Origin: ZAX-1 sp046533095
GTDB lineage: Bacteria; Bacillota; Clostridia; Lachnospirales; Lachnospiraceae
Direction of reading: 5' to 3'
NCBI GenBank assembly: GCA_046533095.1
Contig: JAJQRA010000036.1
Span: 1-64,000, forward strand
DNA: 64,000 nt
This document shows, piece by piece, positions 9,177 to 17,930 of the stretch. Numbering within the stretch: the first letter of the stretch is position 1; every line of letters starts with the position of its first letter. A model generated the notes under the pieces. The model was not told the DNA's origin. It saw nothing but the letters and a program-made list of their open reading frames with translations, and searched no databases. Position numbers and translations under genes: made by a program.

Positions 9177-9196
9177 TATACGAGGCTTTGCGAAAA

Positions 9197-9293
9197 GAGA
9201 TGCTACCGATTGTTCGTGGAATCGATCTATGACGAATGTGCAATAAATTCGTATGACGAGATGCTACCGATTGCTCGTAGAATCGATATATGC
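9197..9293. repeat. 61-bp-period duplication of the 3' end of the GH31 gene
   Basis: GAGATGCTACCGATTG begins at 9197 and at 9258. The second copy encodes the last residues of the GH31 protein (YIDSTSNR and stop). The first is a diverged copy just beyond the stop codon. About 35 of the 61 bases match. Confidence 0.75.
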
Positions 9294-11531
9294 TAGCTCA
9301 AGCAGCATTTCCAATACATCTCCCGAAACCAATCCAATTAATTCGTTTAACCGTTTCGCATAGTTTTTTTCCTGCTCAAATACAGCAAGGATCTTTTCTT
9401 TTAGCTGATATTCCATCTTAGCTTGGTGCAAGCGTTTAAAAAGCTCTTTTGAAAAAATTAATTTTGTTTTTATTTTTGTATCCGCCCCTATATCTGCAAA
9501 CGATAGTTCATTTAAAATATTGGCTGATTTCATTTCGACCGCTGAACCGAATCCAATAATTTCAAATTTGTGGGTCCTTCCTTTTGGGATAATATGGTAG
9601 GGATCCAAAATTTCTAGCTTCAAGACCTTGTTTGTCCAATCAAGCGTAAGGGTTGTTTCTGCCCGATGTCCCTCTATGTCCTCAATTAACTGAAAGCGGC
9701 TGGATTTCCCGGAAAAGACTTTCCAATCGAAAGCAATTGGTAAATCCGTAGCTTTTGTCTGCGTCGGATTGGCATCTAGCGGGACAATTGCGCCGGCTCT
9801 TGCAAAAACTGGAATTTCATCCTTTCTACGATAAATTTTAAGCGTTGTATTTCCTTCATAAGCCATTCCCGAAAAGAAATCATACCAAGATCCATGTGGA
9901 AACCAAACTTCTACACAACCTAATTTTGTTTGCTGATTGGAAGGATGCGTAATAGGTGCAACAATGAGTTCACTTCCAAACTGATATTCATTTTTTACGG
10001 CATATGCTTTTTCATTTTCCCCATCAAGATAGTACATGGGTAAAATCAGCGGGATCCCTTCCTCGTGATTTCGAACATTCATGGTATAAAGATAGGGGAG
10101 CAGTGCATGGCGTAATTGCAGGAACCGTATCATCGCTTCCTCTATTTCTAATGAATACGCCCACGGTTCTTTGCTGTTAAATGGACTTTCGCTGCTATGT
10201 AGGCGATTGATTGGACTAAATACCCCCAACTGCAGCCATCTTAAGGAGAGTTCTTCATCGGAATAGCCTTTCATGTGCCCGCCAATATCGCAGCTCCACC
10301 AGCTATAGCCGATATTTGAAGCTGTCGCAGTAAAGTACGGTTGAAAATCGAGCGATTCCCAAGTAATAATCGTATCCCCTGAAAATCCAATCGGGTAGCG
10401 GTGGCTGCCGGGCCCGGCATACCGAGATAAAATCAGCCCGGTTTCATTTCGCTTTTGATGATCCATGTAGTGGTAAACGTTTAGCGCCCATAATGGGTCA
10501 ATGCCAGTCGAGTTGCTTTGGCTGCCTTGCTGCCAATCAATCCACCAAAAATCAACGCCTTCTTCTTCGAGAGGGTGGTGTACTTCTTCAAAATACGCTT
10601 TTCTAAAATCTTCGTTATTGAAATCAAAGAGTGCCGGCTCCTCAAGTGAAACGTTTAACCTAAGGCGTAAAGAAACTCGTTTATAAGCATCTTCAAAGAA
10701 CCTAATGCCATCCGCCGGATGTACGTTAAGTGTTGTTTTTAACCCCATTTCATGTAGCTTTTTCAAGAAGCTTTTCGGATTCGGGAAAAGATCCTTATTC
10801 CAGGAGTAGCCTGTCCATCCACTGCCGAAACGTTTTGGAATATCCCTTTTATGCCAATTCATATCAATTACGCCGACCGATAATGGGACATCTTTTTCCT
10901 TAAACTTATTCATTAATTCAAGATACGTCTGCTCCGTATAGGGCCAAAATCTACTCCACCAGTTGCCCAAAGCGTATCTAGGAATCAAGGGAACAGCACC
11001 GGTTAGGTGGTAGTAGTCCTTTAGTGCCCTAGAATACTCATGGCGATATCCAAAGAAATACAAATCCTTTCCATCGGAAGCCTTTTCCTTAAATTCTCCG
11101 TTTTCTAATTGAAGATAGGAGTTTGAATCATCAAGTATGGCAAAACCGCCTCGTGAAATGATTCCCTCTTGCAGCGGTGTACTTCCATCGATTCCATCCA
11201 AGGTTGTTGTCGTCCCTTTTAAAGTCTGTACGGCATCTGCGTAGGTCCAACGGTTATTATAGTCAGAAAGATTTGATTTCATTTCCACAAATAAGCTGTG
11301 GGGAGAAAATTCCCCATATTTATAATACAAATGGAGATGTTCTGTAATAATTTGAATTCCCGCCTCATTTTCAATTTGTTCAAACGTGGTTGGGCAAAAT
11401 TCTCGATTTTGTACCACTTGGGTTTTTCCATCAACGAAATTTCCCTTTCCTTCGTATTCCATTCGGATCAAACTATCGGTGATTACCGTGAACCGATAAT
11501 CCTGTCCTTCCACGATTTGTTTCTTTTTCAT
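9264..11531 (-). CDS. GH31 alpha-glucosidase
   Basis: A 755-residue cytoplasmic GH31 enzyme. The nucleophile Asp332 lies in WWIDWQQG and the acid/base Asp386 in FSGDT. The downstream motif SWWSCDIGGH is also typical of the barrel. It should hydrolyse terminal alpha-glucosidic bonds of imported oligosaccharides. The start is uncertain: ATG at 11543 has AAAGGA directly abutting it, so ATG at 11531, 12 bases farther down, is preferred. It is the first structural gene after the lacI-type regulator and is preceded by a four-copy 49-bp repeat that may act on the transcript. Its active-site motifs differ from those of the 1834-5004 GH31 enzyme, so the two probably have different specificities. Confidence 0.87.
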   Translation of the reverse strand: MKKKQIVEGQDYRFTVITDSLIRMEYEGKGNFVDGKTQVVQNREFCPTTFEQIENEAGIQIITEHLHLYYKYGEFSPHSLFVEMKSNLSDYNNRWTYADAVQTLKGTTTTLDGIDGSTPLQEGIISRGGFAILDDSNSYLQLENGEFKEKASDGKDLYFFGYRHEYSRALKDYYHLTGAVPLIPRYALGNWWSRFWPYTEQTYLELMNKFKEKDVPLSVGVIDMNWHKRDIPKRFGSGWTGYSWNKDLFPNPKSFLKKLHEMGLKTTLNVHPADGIRFFEDAYKRVSLRLRLNVSLEEPALFDFNNEDFRKAYFEEVHHPLEEEGVDFWWIDWQQGSQSNSTGIDPLWALNVYHYMDHQKRNETGLILSRYAGPGSHRYPIGFSGDTIITWESLDFQPYFTATASNIGYSWWSCDIGGHMKGYSDEELSLRWLQLGVFSPINRLHSSESPFNSKEPWAYSLEIEEAMIRFLQLRHALLPYLYTMNVRNHEEGIPLILPMYYLDGENEKAYAVKNEYQFGSELIVAPITHPSNQQTKLGCVEVWFPHGSWYDFFSGMAYEGNTTLKIYRRKDEIPVFARAGAIVPLDANPTQTKATDLPIAFDWKVFSGKSSRFQLIEDIEGHRAETTLTLDWTNKVLKLEILDPYHIIPKGRTHKFEIIGFGSAVEMKSANILNELSFADIGADTKIKTKLIFSKELFKRLHQAKMEYQLKEKILAVFEQEKNYAKRLNELIGLVSGDVLEMLLELAYIDSTSNR

Positions 11532-11621
11532 ATTTCCGGCCATTCCTTTCGCTTTGTGCAGGGCACAAACAAACCATATAGAAATTCTACGAACAGTGTG
11601 TAGCGTATTCTAAGTGGAGTT

Positions 11622-11817
11622 GCTATCAAATTATCCTTCGCCCATTCAAATCCCGATAACGTTAGTGCAGGCTATCAAATTATCTTTCGCCCATTTAAAT
11701 CCTGATAGCGGTAGTGCAAGTTATCAAATTATTTTTCACCCATTTAAATCCTGATAACGGTAGCGCAAGTTATCAAATTATCTTTCGCCCATTTAAATCT
11801 CGATAACGTTGGCGCAA
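11622..11817. repeat. Four exact-length 49-bp tandem repeats with hairpin potential
   Basis: Copies occupy 11622-11670, 11671-11719, 11720-11768 and 11769-11817. In each, a 6-7 base left arm can pair with a right arm across about 24 bases. Copy 2 has GCTATCA/TGATAGC and copy 3 has GTTATCA/TGATAAC, a compensatory change in one pair. Copy 1 has GCTATC/GATAAC, a wobble on the minus strand. The array is in the leader of the GH31 gene and downstream of the lacI-type gene. Confidence 0.9.
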
Positions 11818-11836
11818 TTCCCCTAAATCCAATGCG

Positions 11837-12880
11837 TTACGTTAAACAAACACTCGCCTGCGTTGCCGTCCTTATATCGGTGACAGAATCCCTTTCAATC
11901 AAATTTCCTTGAATAAAGAATCGCTCATTGAATTTTTTGGGGTCTTTGCATTTCATCGCACGCATTAAGACTTCAACGGATCGTTTCCCTTTTTCTTTTT
12001 GATTTAGTTCAACTGTTGTCAGCTGTGGATCTAAGAATGAGGCAAAGAAAGAATTATCAAAGCTAATGATAGATTTTCCGTTCACGCCATTCATCTTCCA
12101 AGCCGTAAGAAGGCTTCCGGCGAGCAGGTCTGAATTTGCCAGGACTGCTGAATATTCATCAAAACGAGTAATCATATCATCTAGTTCGTTCTCGTCAAAA
12201 AACATTTCCTGCGGGATTGGCAGGCCATTTTCTTCTAATGCCTTTTGATATCCGATAAAACGCTCATGTATTACGCCAATCGTATCCTTTCCAAGGCTAG
12301 GCGAAAAGACAGCTATTTTTTTGTGCCCTTTTTTGATGAGATATTTCGTTGCAAAGTAACTTAATTCCGCATCATTATTATAGACATAGTACCTTGGATA
12401 GTTCGTTTCTTGCTGACCGCTTGCTGAATAAGTGTCTACAAAAACAATGGGTGCTTTGATTAGTTCACTCAATTGGTCGTGGATCGATTGGATGGCGCCA
12501 ATTACAATATAGCCATCAAACGTCCAATTTTGCTGAATTCTTCGAATATCCGAACTATCTGAAAATCCGTGGACTAAAATAAACTTCTTGTTTTTCTTGC
12601 TGGCGGCCTCTATTCCCGTAAGCGTGTCCGAAAGGAATGGATCACTAAAATCCACTTCGTCCTTAGGAGAAAAATACAAAATCCCAATCATTCCCGACTG
12701 CATATTTGCTAAGGAACGCGCATTTAAATTAGGAGAATACTCATATTTGTCCACCACGGTATAGATCTTATCAATTGTTTTTTGTGTAGCCTTATTGGGT
12801 TTTCCATTTAGTACATTAGAAACGGTAGCAATACTTACACCGGCTTCCTTTGCAATCCCTTTAATCGTTATCGTATGCAT
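11837..12880 (-). CDS. LacI-family transcriptional regulator
   Basis: A 347-residue LacI/GalR protein. Residues 4-24 form the helix-turn-helix (IKGIAKEAGVSIATVSNVLN), followed by the hinge helix (PNLNARSLA) and a periplasmic-binding-like effector domain that ends in ERFFIQGNLIERDSV. It probably represses the alpha-glucoside operon that follows it on the same strand and is released by an imported sugar or its product. A palindromic site centred on CG lies 16 bases before its start codon, which suggests autoregulation. The effector cannot be read from sequence, though maltose or isomaltose-type sugars fit the neighbouring enzymes. Confidence 0.9.
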   Translation of the reverse strand: MHTITIKGIAKEAGVSIATVSNVLNGKPNKATQKTIDKIYTVVDKYEYSPNLNARSLANMQSGMIGILYFSPKDEVDFSDPFLSDTLTGIEAASKKNKKFILVHGFSDSSDIRRIQQNWTFDGYIVIGAIQSIHDQLSELIKAPIVFVDTYSASGQQETNYPRYYVYNNDAELSYFATKYLIKKGHKKIAVFSPSLGKDTIGVIHERFIGYQKALEENGLPIPQEMFFDENELDDMITRFDEYSAVLANSDLLAGSLLTAWKMNGVNGKSIISFDNSFFASFLDPQLTTVELNQKEKGKRSVEVLMRAMKCKDPKKFNERFFIQGNLIERDSVTDIRTATQASVCLT

Positions 12881-12895
12881 TGTTTAAACTCCTTA

Positions 12896-12911
12896 GGTAA
12901 AACGTTTAACC
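12896..12911. promoter_or_regulatory. LacI-family operator before the regulator gene
   Basis: GGTAAAACGTTTAACC is a near-perfect palindrome with the central CG typical of LacI-family operators; only one pair mismatches. It lies 16 bases upstream of the regulator start codon, where bound repressor would block its promoter or early elongation. Confidence 0.7.
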
Positions 12912-12956
12912 ACTTATAGAATAGCACCTTTGAAAATATTTGTCAAGTGGTTTTTT

Positions 12957-13076
12957 GAGAATGTCTGTCTTATTTTGAGAATGTCTGCCTTATTTTGAGA
13001 ATGTCTGTCTTATTTTGAGAATGTCTGTCTTATTTTGAGAATGCCTGCCTTATTTTGAGAATGCCTGTCTTATTCG
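12957..13076. repeat. Six tandem 20-bp repeats between lacI-type gene and rpsO
   Basis: The unit GAGAATGTCTGTCTTATTTT is repeated six times with C/T changes at two positions; the last unit decays into TTCGG. The array lies in the divergent intergenic region, 38 bp before the rpsO -35 element. Confidence 0.9.
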
Positions 13077-13114
13077 GAATCAAATGTGATTGTATATTAA
13101 ATTATATGAAACTA

Positions 13115-13143
13115 TTTACAAGCGAAATGCGGTATGCTACAAT
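13115..13143 (+). promoter_or_regulatory. Sigma-A promoter of rpsO
   Basis: TTTACA (13115-13120) and TACAAT (13138-13143) are separated by 17 bases, close to the vegetative consensus. Transcription would begin near 13150, giving a leader of about 100 bases before rpsO. Confidence 0.8.
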
Positions 13144-13149
13144 GTATAA

Positions 13150-13248
13150 GTGTGGATGGAGCCCATATTCGGTAAAAGGACACTCCGACCTTTACTTGAT
13201 ATCACACAGGATAGGACAGGGCGTTTATAGAAGAAGGAGGTTATCAAA
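13150..13248 (+). promoter_or_regulatory. Putative S15 autoregulatory leader of rpsO
   Basis: The leader contains a hairpin, GTAAAAGG (13172-13179) with CCTTTAC (13189-13195), closing the loop ACACTCCGA, followed by a strong SD (AAGGAGG). Many bacteria control rpsO by S15 binding a structured 5' leader, and this conserved-looking hairpin is a candidate. The class of leader is inferred. Confidence 0.4.
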
Positions 13249-13515
13249 ATGATAGCAAAGGACAAGAAACAGACAATTATTGTTGAATTTGGAAGAACAC
13301 CCGGAGATACAGGTTCACCGGAAGTGCAGATCGCCATTTTAACAGCAAGAATTCAAGAATTGACAGAACATTTAAGAGAACATAAAAAGGATCATCATTC
13401 CAGAAGAGGGCTCTTAAAGATGGTAGGGCAGCGGCGTGGCTTGCTTGCCTACTTAAAGAAAACGGATATTGAAAGATATCGTTCTTTGATTGAACGTTTA
13501 GGCATCAGAAAATAA
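13249..13515 (+). CDS. rpsO: 30S ribosomal protein S15
   Basis: An 88-residue protein of standard S15 length, with the conserved TGSPEVQIAILTARIQELTEHL and DHHSRRGLLKMVGQRR segments that bind the central domain of 16S rRNA. AAGGAGG precedes the ATG. It is followed by a terminator and then pnp, the common rpsO-pnp order in Firmicutes. It also probably controls its own synthesis through the leader at 13150-13248. Confidence 0.98.
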   Translation: MIAKDKKQTIIVEFGRTPGDTGSPEVQIAILTARIQELTEHLREHKKDHHSRRGLLKMVGQRRGLLAYLKKTDIERYRSLIERLGIRK

Positions 13516-13574
13516 GCTTTAAAAAAGCTGGAAATGAATGGATTAACGTTAATGAACGAAAGTTCATAGTAGTT

Positions 13575-13599
13575 TAGGGCGGTTTTCCGCCCTATTTTG
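13575..13599 (+). terminator. Rho-independent terminator between rpsO and pnp
   Basis: TAGGGCGG pairs with CCGCCCTA around a TTTT loop and is followed by TTTTG. The stem has eight perfect pairs. The U-run is short, so partial read-through into pnp is plausible. Confidence 0.8.
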
Positions 13600-13658
13600 T
13601 GTTAGCAATGAATGAAAGGACATATGGAATCAAAGTTCATTGCGGAAATGAGGAAAAT

Positions 13659-15755
13659 ATGTACAAAAGTTTTACAATGGATCTTGCAGGCAGAACACTT
13701 ACGGTAGACATCGGCAGAGTTTCTGCACAGGCAAATGGAGCGGCCTTCATGCATTATGGTGAAACCGTAGTTTTGTGTACGGCTACGGCATCGGACAAGC
13801 CAAGGGAGGGTATTGATTTCTTCCCGCTTAGTGTCGAATATGAAGAAAAATTATATGCGGTTGGCAAGATACCCGGAGGATTTAACAAAAGAGAAGGCAA
13901 GGCATCTGAAAATTCAGTTCTGACATCGCGCGTGATTGACCGTCCAATGCGCCCCCTATTCCCGAAAGACTATAGAAATGATGTTACGCTTGACAATCTA
14001 GTGATGAGCGTAGATCCAACATGCCGTCCGGAGCTTGTCGCTATGTTAGGTTCTGCCCTTGCAACATGCATTTCGGATATTCCATTTGATGGGCCATGTG
14101 CTACAACGCAAATTGGTATGCAAAATGGTGAATTTATTCTAAACCCCAATCAAGAGCAGTGGAAGAACGGAGATTTGAATCTGACCGTTGCATCTACCAG
14201 TGAAAAAGTGATTATGATTGAAGCCGGGGCAAATGAACTTGGTGAGGAAAAAATGATTGAGGCCATTTACAAGGCACATGAAATAAATCAGCAAATCATT
14301 GTTTTTATCAACAAAATCGTTGCAGAAGTAGGAAAGGAAAAACACACCTATGAAAGCTGTTCCATACCGGAGGAAATGTTTGCGGCAATGAAAGAAACCG
14401 TGACGCCTGCAGATATGGAAGCTGCGGTATTTACAGATGTAAAGCAAGTTCGGGAAGATAATATCAAAAAAATAACGAAAAAATTAGAAGAGGCATTTGC
14501 AGATAAAGAAGAGTGGCTTGCTGTATTAGGGGAAGCAATTTACCAATATCAAAAGAAAACAGTCCGTAAAATGATTTTAAAAGATCAAAAACGTCCAGAT
14601 GGTCGTGGTATCACACAAATACGTCCATTAGCGGCAGAAATTGATTTGATTCCAAGAGTACATGGATCTGGCATGTTTACACGTGGACAGACGCAAATTT
14701 GTACGATAACCACCTTAGCGCCGATGTCTGAACGCCAAAGAATCGATGGACTTGATGAAAATGAAGTGAACAAACGCTATATGCACCACTATAATTTCCC
14801 ATCCTATTCCGTAGGTGAAACAAGGCCAAGCAGAGGACCCGGTAGACGCGAAATCGGACATGGGGCACTAGCTGAAAAAGCCTTAATCCCCGTAATGCCA
14901 ACAGAGGAAGAATTTCCTTACGCAATCCGCACGGTTTCCGAAACATTTGAATCGAACGGCTCTACTTCGCAAGCTAGTATTTGTGCATCTACCTTGTCGC
15001 TAATGGCAGCAGGCGTACCAATCAAAAAGCCGGTAGCGGGCATATCTTGTGGACTCGTAACCGGAGATACCGATGATGACTATCTGGTATTAACGGATAT
15101 CCAAGGCCTAGAAGATTTCTTCGGCGATATGGACTTTAAAGTAGCAGGGACAAAAGATGGGATCACAGCAATCCAGATGGATATTAAAATCCATGGATTG
15201 ACAAGGCCAATCGTAGAAGAAGCAATCATGCGGACGAAAGAAGCCAGAGAATATATTTTAAATGACATTATGAATCCGGTAATTTCAGAGCCAAGAAAAG
15301 AAGTAGGCGCCTATGCCCCTAAAATTATACAGATCCAAATAGATCCGCAAAAGATTGGAGATGTCGTTGGGCAAAGAGGGAAAACGATCAATGCAATTAT
15401 CGAGCAGACGGGTGTAAAAATTGATATTTCTGATGAAGGGGCGGTATCTATTTGTGGTGTCGATTCAGATAGTATGTCCAAAGCAATTGAAATTGTTAAG
15501 ATGATTACCACAGATTTTGTAGCCGGTCAAATTTTTGAAGGACAGGTGATCAGCATAAAGGAATTTGGCGCATTTATAGAATTTGCACCCGGTAAAGAAG
15601 GGATGGTTCATATTTCCAAGATTTCCAAAGATAGGATTGACCGTGTAGAAGATGTATTGTCCCTTGGAGAGAAGGTAAAAGTAGTATGCCTTGGCAAAGA
15701 CAAAATGGGCAGAATCAGCTTTAGCATAAAGGATCTGCCAAAAGGAACAAAATAA
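13659..15755 (+). CDS. pnp: Polyribonucleotide nucleotidyltransferase (PNPase)
   Basis: A 698-residue PNPase with two RNase PH domains (about 1-215 and 300-520), a linking helical domain, a KH domain (about 548-605, with the VGQRGKTINAI loop) and an S1 domain at the end (FEGQVISIKEFGAFIEF). The enzyme degrades RNA 3' to 5' using phosphate and forms a trimer. The start chosen is ATG 13659 (MYKSFTM), which has GAGGA just upstream and matches the usual PNPase N-terminus. Earlier in-frame ATGs at 13599 and 13608 lack an SD. It lies downstream of rpsO. Confidence 0.97.
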   Translation: MYKSFTMDLAGRTLTVDIGRVSAQANGAAFMHYGETVVLCTATASDKPREGIDFFPLSVEYEEKLYAVGKIPGGFNKREGKASENSVLTSRVIDRPMRPLFPKDYRNDVTLDNLVMSVDPTCRPELVAMLGSALATCISDIPFDGPCATTQIGMQNGEFILNPNQEQWKNGDLNLTVASTSEKVIMIEAGANELGEEKMIEAIYKAHEINQQIIVFINKIVAEVGKEKHTYESCSIPEEMFAAMKETVTPADMEAAVFTDVKQVREDNIKKITKKLEEAFADKEEWLAVLGEAIYQYQKKTVRKMILKDQKRPDGRGITQIRPLAAEIDLIPRVHGSGMFTRGQTQICTITTLAPMSERQRIDGLDENEVNKRYMHHYNFPSYSVGETRPSRGPGRREIGHGALAEKALIPVMPTEEEFPYAIRTVSETFESNGSTSQASICASTLSLMAAGVPIKKPVAGISCGLVTGDTDDDYLVLTDIQGLEDFFGDMDFKVAGTKDGITAIQMDIKIHGLTRPIVEEAIMRTKEAREYILNDIMNPVISEPRKEVGAYAPKIIQIQIDPQKIGDVVGQRGKTINAIIEQTGVKIDISDEGAVSICGVDSDSMSKAIEIVKMITTDFVAGQIFEGQVISIKEFGAFIEFAPGKEGMVHISKISKDRIDRVEDVLSLGEKVKVVCLGKDKMGRISFSIKDLPKGTK

Positions 15756-15790
15756 TCTGCGTGAAATAAAAGAAAATTGGTACAAAATAA

Positions 15791-15830
15791 AAAAGGGCTA
15801 TGGAGAATATATCCAAAAGCCCTTTCTTTT
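15791..15830. terminator. Bidirectional terminator between pnp and the aldo/keto reductase gene
   Basis: AAAGGGCT (15792-15799) pairs with AGCCCTTT (15818-15825), with an inner TGGA/TCCA. A T-rich run follows on the plus strand and an A-run precedes the stem, so it can serve both convergent genes. Confidence 0.85.
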
Positions 15831-15844
15831 GTTTTGAAATTTCC

Positions 15845-16762
15845 TTAAGGGAGCCTATGTCCGGCGGCAAGAAATATACCATACCACTCCTCGCGGGTCA
15901 GTGTAATATCAGTGGCTTTTACGCAGTCCTTAAGCCGTTCGGGATTCATTGTCCCCGTGACAGGCTGCATTTTAGCCGGGTGGCGCAAGAGCCATGCCAA
16001 TGCGATTGTAGTGTTGGCGACATTGTATTTTTTGGCAATTTCATCAATTTTGGCATTGAGTTTCGGAAATTTTTCATTGCCAAGGAAGATACCTTCAAAA
16101 AAACCATATTGGAAAGGCGACCATGGCTGTATGGTGATATGATGTAGCCGGCAGAAATTGAGCACCCCGTTATCACGGTTTATAGCCATATCGTCCAACA
16201 TGTTCATATTCATTGTCTGTGTAATCATTGTGGCGTTTGTGATACTTAGCTGAAGTTGATTTGCGACAATCGGCTGTCTTACAAATTTTTGTAAAAGCTG
16301 TATGAGGTTGGGGTCTTGATTGGACACGCCAAAATTACGTACTTTACCACCTGCGACAAGGATATCAAACGCTTCCGCAACTTCTTCCGGCTCTACAAGG
16401 GCATCCGGTCGATGCAGGAGCAAAACGTCAAGATAGTCGGTTTTCAATCGTTTTAAACTGCCTTCCACTGCCTCGATAATGTGTTCTTTTGAAAAATCAA
16501 ACTGACCTTTTCGGATGCCGCATTTGGATTGGATCAATAGTTTTTCGCGCACGGTGCTGTTCATGCCGACTACATCAGCAAAAACAGATTCGCACTCCCC
16601 ATCTCCATAACAGTCGGCATGGTCAAAGAAATTTGCACCAAGTTCTAATGCAGTTTTTACAAAGGATTCCGCCGTTTTCTTGTCTGTACCATTGATCCGC
16701 ATACAGCCAAGCGCAAGGGTTGGCACCTGCAAATCAGATGTTCCAAGTTGAATTGTTCTCAT
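15845..16762 (-). CDS. Aldo/keto reductase, YdhF-like
   Basis: A 305-residue NAD(P)H-dependent oxidoreductase of the aldo/keto reductase superfamily. The catalytic tetrad is visible: Asp and Tyr in FFDHADCYGDG, Lys in LIQSKCGIRKG and His in DVLLLHRPDAL. The overall pattern is closest to the YdhF subgroup. The physiological substrate is unknown; reactive aldehydes or ketones are likely. It is transcribed from a promoter with the 19-base spacer that MerR-family activators use, and a MerR gene is divergent at 17102. Confidence 0.88.
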   Translation of the reverse strand: MRTIQLGTSDLQVPTLALGCMRINGTDKKTAESFVKTALELGANFFDHADCYGDGECESVFADVVGMNSTVREKLLIQSKCGIRKGQFDFSKEHIIEAVEGSLKRLKTDYLDVLLLHRPDALVEPEEVAEAFDILVAGGKVRNFGVSNQDPNLIQLLQKFVRQPIVANQLQLSITNATMITQTMNMNMLDDMAINRDNGVLNFCRLHHITIQPWSPFQYGFFEGIFLGNEKFPKLNAKIDEIAKKYNVANTTIALAWLLRHPAKMQPVTGTMNPERLKDCVKATDITLTREEWYGIFLAAGHRLP

Positions 16763-16840
16763 AAAGTTATAAACCTCCTATGGTTAAATAATTTTGTAAA
16801 TAATTTCTTGACATAACATCAGAATACACTGTATGATAAA

Positions 16841-16871
16841 ATTATAATTCTTAATGTTAGCTCTAAGTCAA
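16841..16871 (-). promoter_or_regulatory. MerR-type promoter (19-bp spacer) for the aldo/keto reductase gene
   Basis: On the minus strand TTGACT (16866-16871) and TATAAT (16841-16846) are separated by 19 bases (TAGAGCTAACATTAAGAAT). Stretched spacers of 19-20 bases with an inverted repeat are the hallmark of promoters untwisted by MerR activators. CTTGACTTAGAG followed by GCTAAC matches the core seen at promoters of AdhR-like MerR proteins. Confidence 0.75.
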
Positions 16872-16898
16872 GCATTTTTTGGAAATTATTTTTGAAAG

Positions 16899-17064
16899 TT
16901 ACGATTCACAGTTACGATTTACAGCCCATTACTGCGAAGTCACTTTTGTGCACTTTTTGCATAACAATGCAAGGGTTGCATATGCCAAACCGCACGTTTT
17001 TTGTGTAGTTTGTATACATAAACGTTACTTTCACAGCTAGATGTGAATCGTTACGATTTACAGC
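16899..17064. repeat. Short interspersed TTACGATTCACAGC-type motif copies
   Basis: TTACGATTCACAG, TTACGATTTACAGC and a joined GTGAATCGTTACGATTTACAGC-like palindrome occur three times before the merR-like gene. The same core recurs at about 34826 (GAATCGTTACGATTCAG) and 58700 (TTACGATTCACAGC). It is a small dispersed repeat of unknown role. The rest of this intergenic stretch shows nothing further. Confidence 0.5.
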
Positions 17065-17101
17065 ATGGTTATGTTTACATCTTTTCTAGGAGGACGATGT
17101 T

Positions 17102-17479
17102 ATGGGATACACAATCAGACAGGTTGCAGAAAAAACGAATTTGAGTGCTTATGTTTTAAGATACTACGAAAAAGAAGGGTTATTGCCGCCAGTAAGCAGA
17201 AGTAAAAGCGGGATTCGCCATTACGATGAAAATGATTTGGAATGGCTTGGCTTAGTCTGCTGCCTAAAAAATACAGGCATGTCAATCAAGCAGATTCGCG
17301 ATTTTGTCAATTTAAGCTCGCAAGGTGATGAAACATTGAAAGCACGTTGCACGATGTTGATGGAGCATAAAAAAGAGGTGGAAAATCAAATCAATGAAAT
17401 GCAAAGGCATCTTGAAAAAGTTTCCTGGAAGATTGCATATTTTACCGAACAATACGAAAAATGTAGCAAACACTTATGA
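17102..17479 (+). CDS. MerR-family transcriptional regulator
   Basis: A 125-residue protein with the MerR winged helix at residues 2-70 (YTIRQVAEKTNLSAYVLRYYEKEGLLPP) and a dimerising coiled coil at about 80-118. There are no Cys clusters for metal binding, so it belongs to the AdhR/BltR-like side of the family. The start is supported by CTAGGAGG 8 bases upstream. It is divergent from the aldo/keto reductase gene, whose promoter has the stretched spacer such activators recognise, so that gene is its likely target. Confidence 0.87.
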   Translation: MGYTIRQVAEKTNLSAYVLRYYEKEGLLPPVSRSKSGIRHYDENDLEWLGLVCCLKNTGMSIKQIRDFVNLSSQGDETLKARCTMLMEHKKEVENQINEMQRHLEKVSWKIAYFTEQYEKCSKHL

Positions 17480-17723
17480 TAACCTTTTTGTAGAAATTTG
17501 CATATTGTATCATAAAAGGTAACGATTAAGCAACTATTCAGCACTCTGGCAACAAGCGGTGGCTTTGCGTAGTAAAAGACCGGGGATTCATGCGATGAAA
17601 CGATGAATGTTCCATAGGAAATCGCACCAAGATGTAAAAGTAGACGCTGATATCTCGTATGCATAAAACGTAACGGGGAAAGAGGTACGATGGAATAGTT
17701 GTACGATTGCTAAAAAGGGTACT

Positions 17724-17930
17724 ATGGACAGAGTAAACAAAATAGTCAATGCACAATGTGCACATGAGCGTGGCTATACAGGTGAGGGAATTGGTGTTGC
17801 CGTAATGGATACCGGAATTTTTAAACATCCGGACTTTGATCATAGAATAAGTGGTTTTCGAGATTTTATTGGTGGACAGAGTGCACTATATGACGATAAT
17901 GGGCATGGAACGCATGTAGCAAGATGGTAG
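17724..17930 (+). pseudogene. Subtilisin-like serine protease, N-terminal remnant
   Basis: The 68-residue frame matches the start of an S8 subtilase catalytic domain. It has the Asp motif (VAVMDTGI) and the His motif (NGHGTHVA), then stops at TAG. The Ser region and the rest of the domain (over 150 residues) are absent. There is no signal peptide or propeptide, and no SD is evident. It is best read as a decayed gene fragment. Confidence 0.8.

Noticed and set aside
11622..11817. The 49-bp array as a CRISPR
   Set aside because: Copies are continuous over the full period; there are no variable spacers.
12957..13076. The 20-bp array as a CRISPR
   Set aside because: Units are contiguous, without unique spacers, and no cas gene is present.
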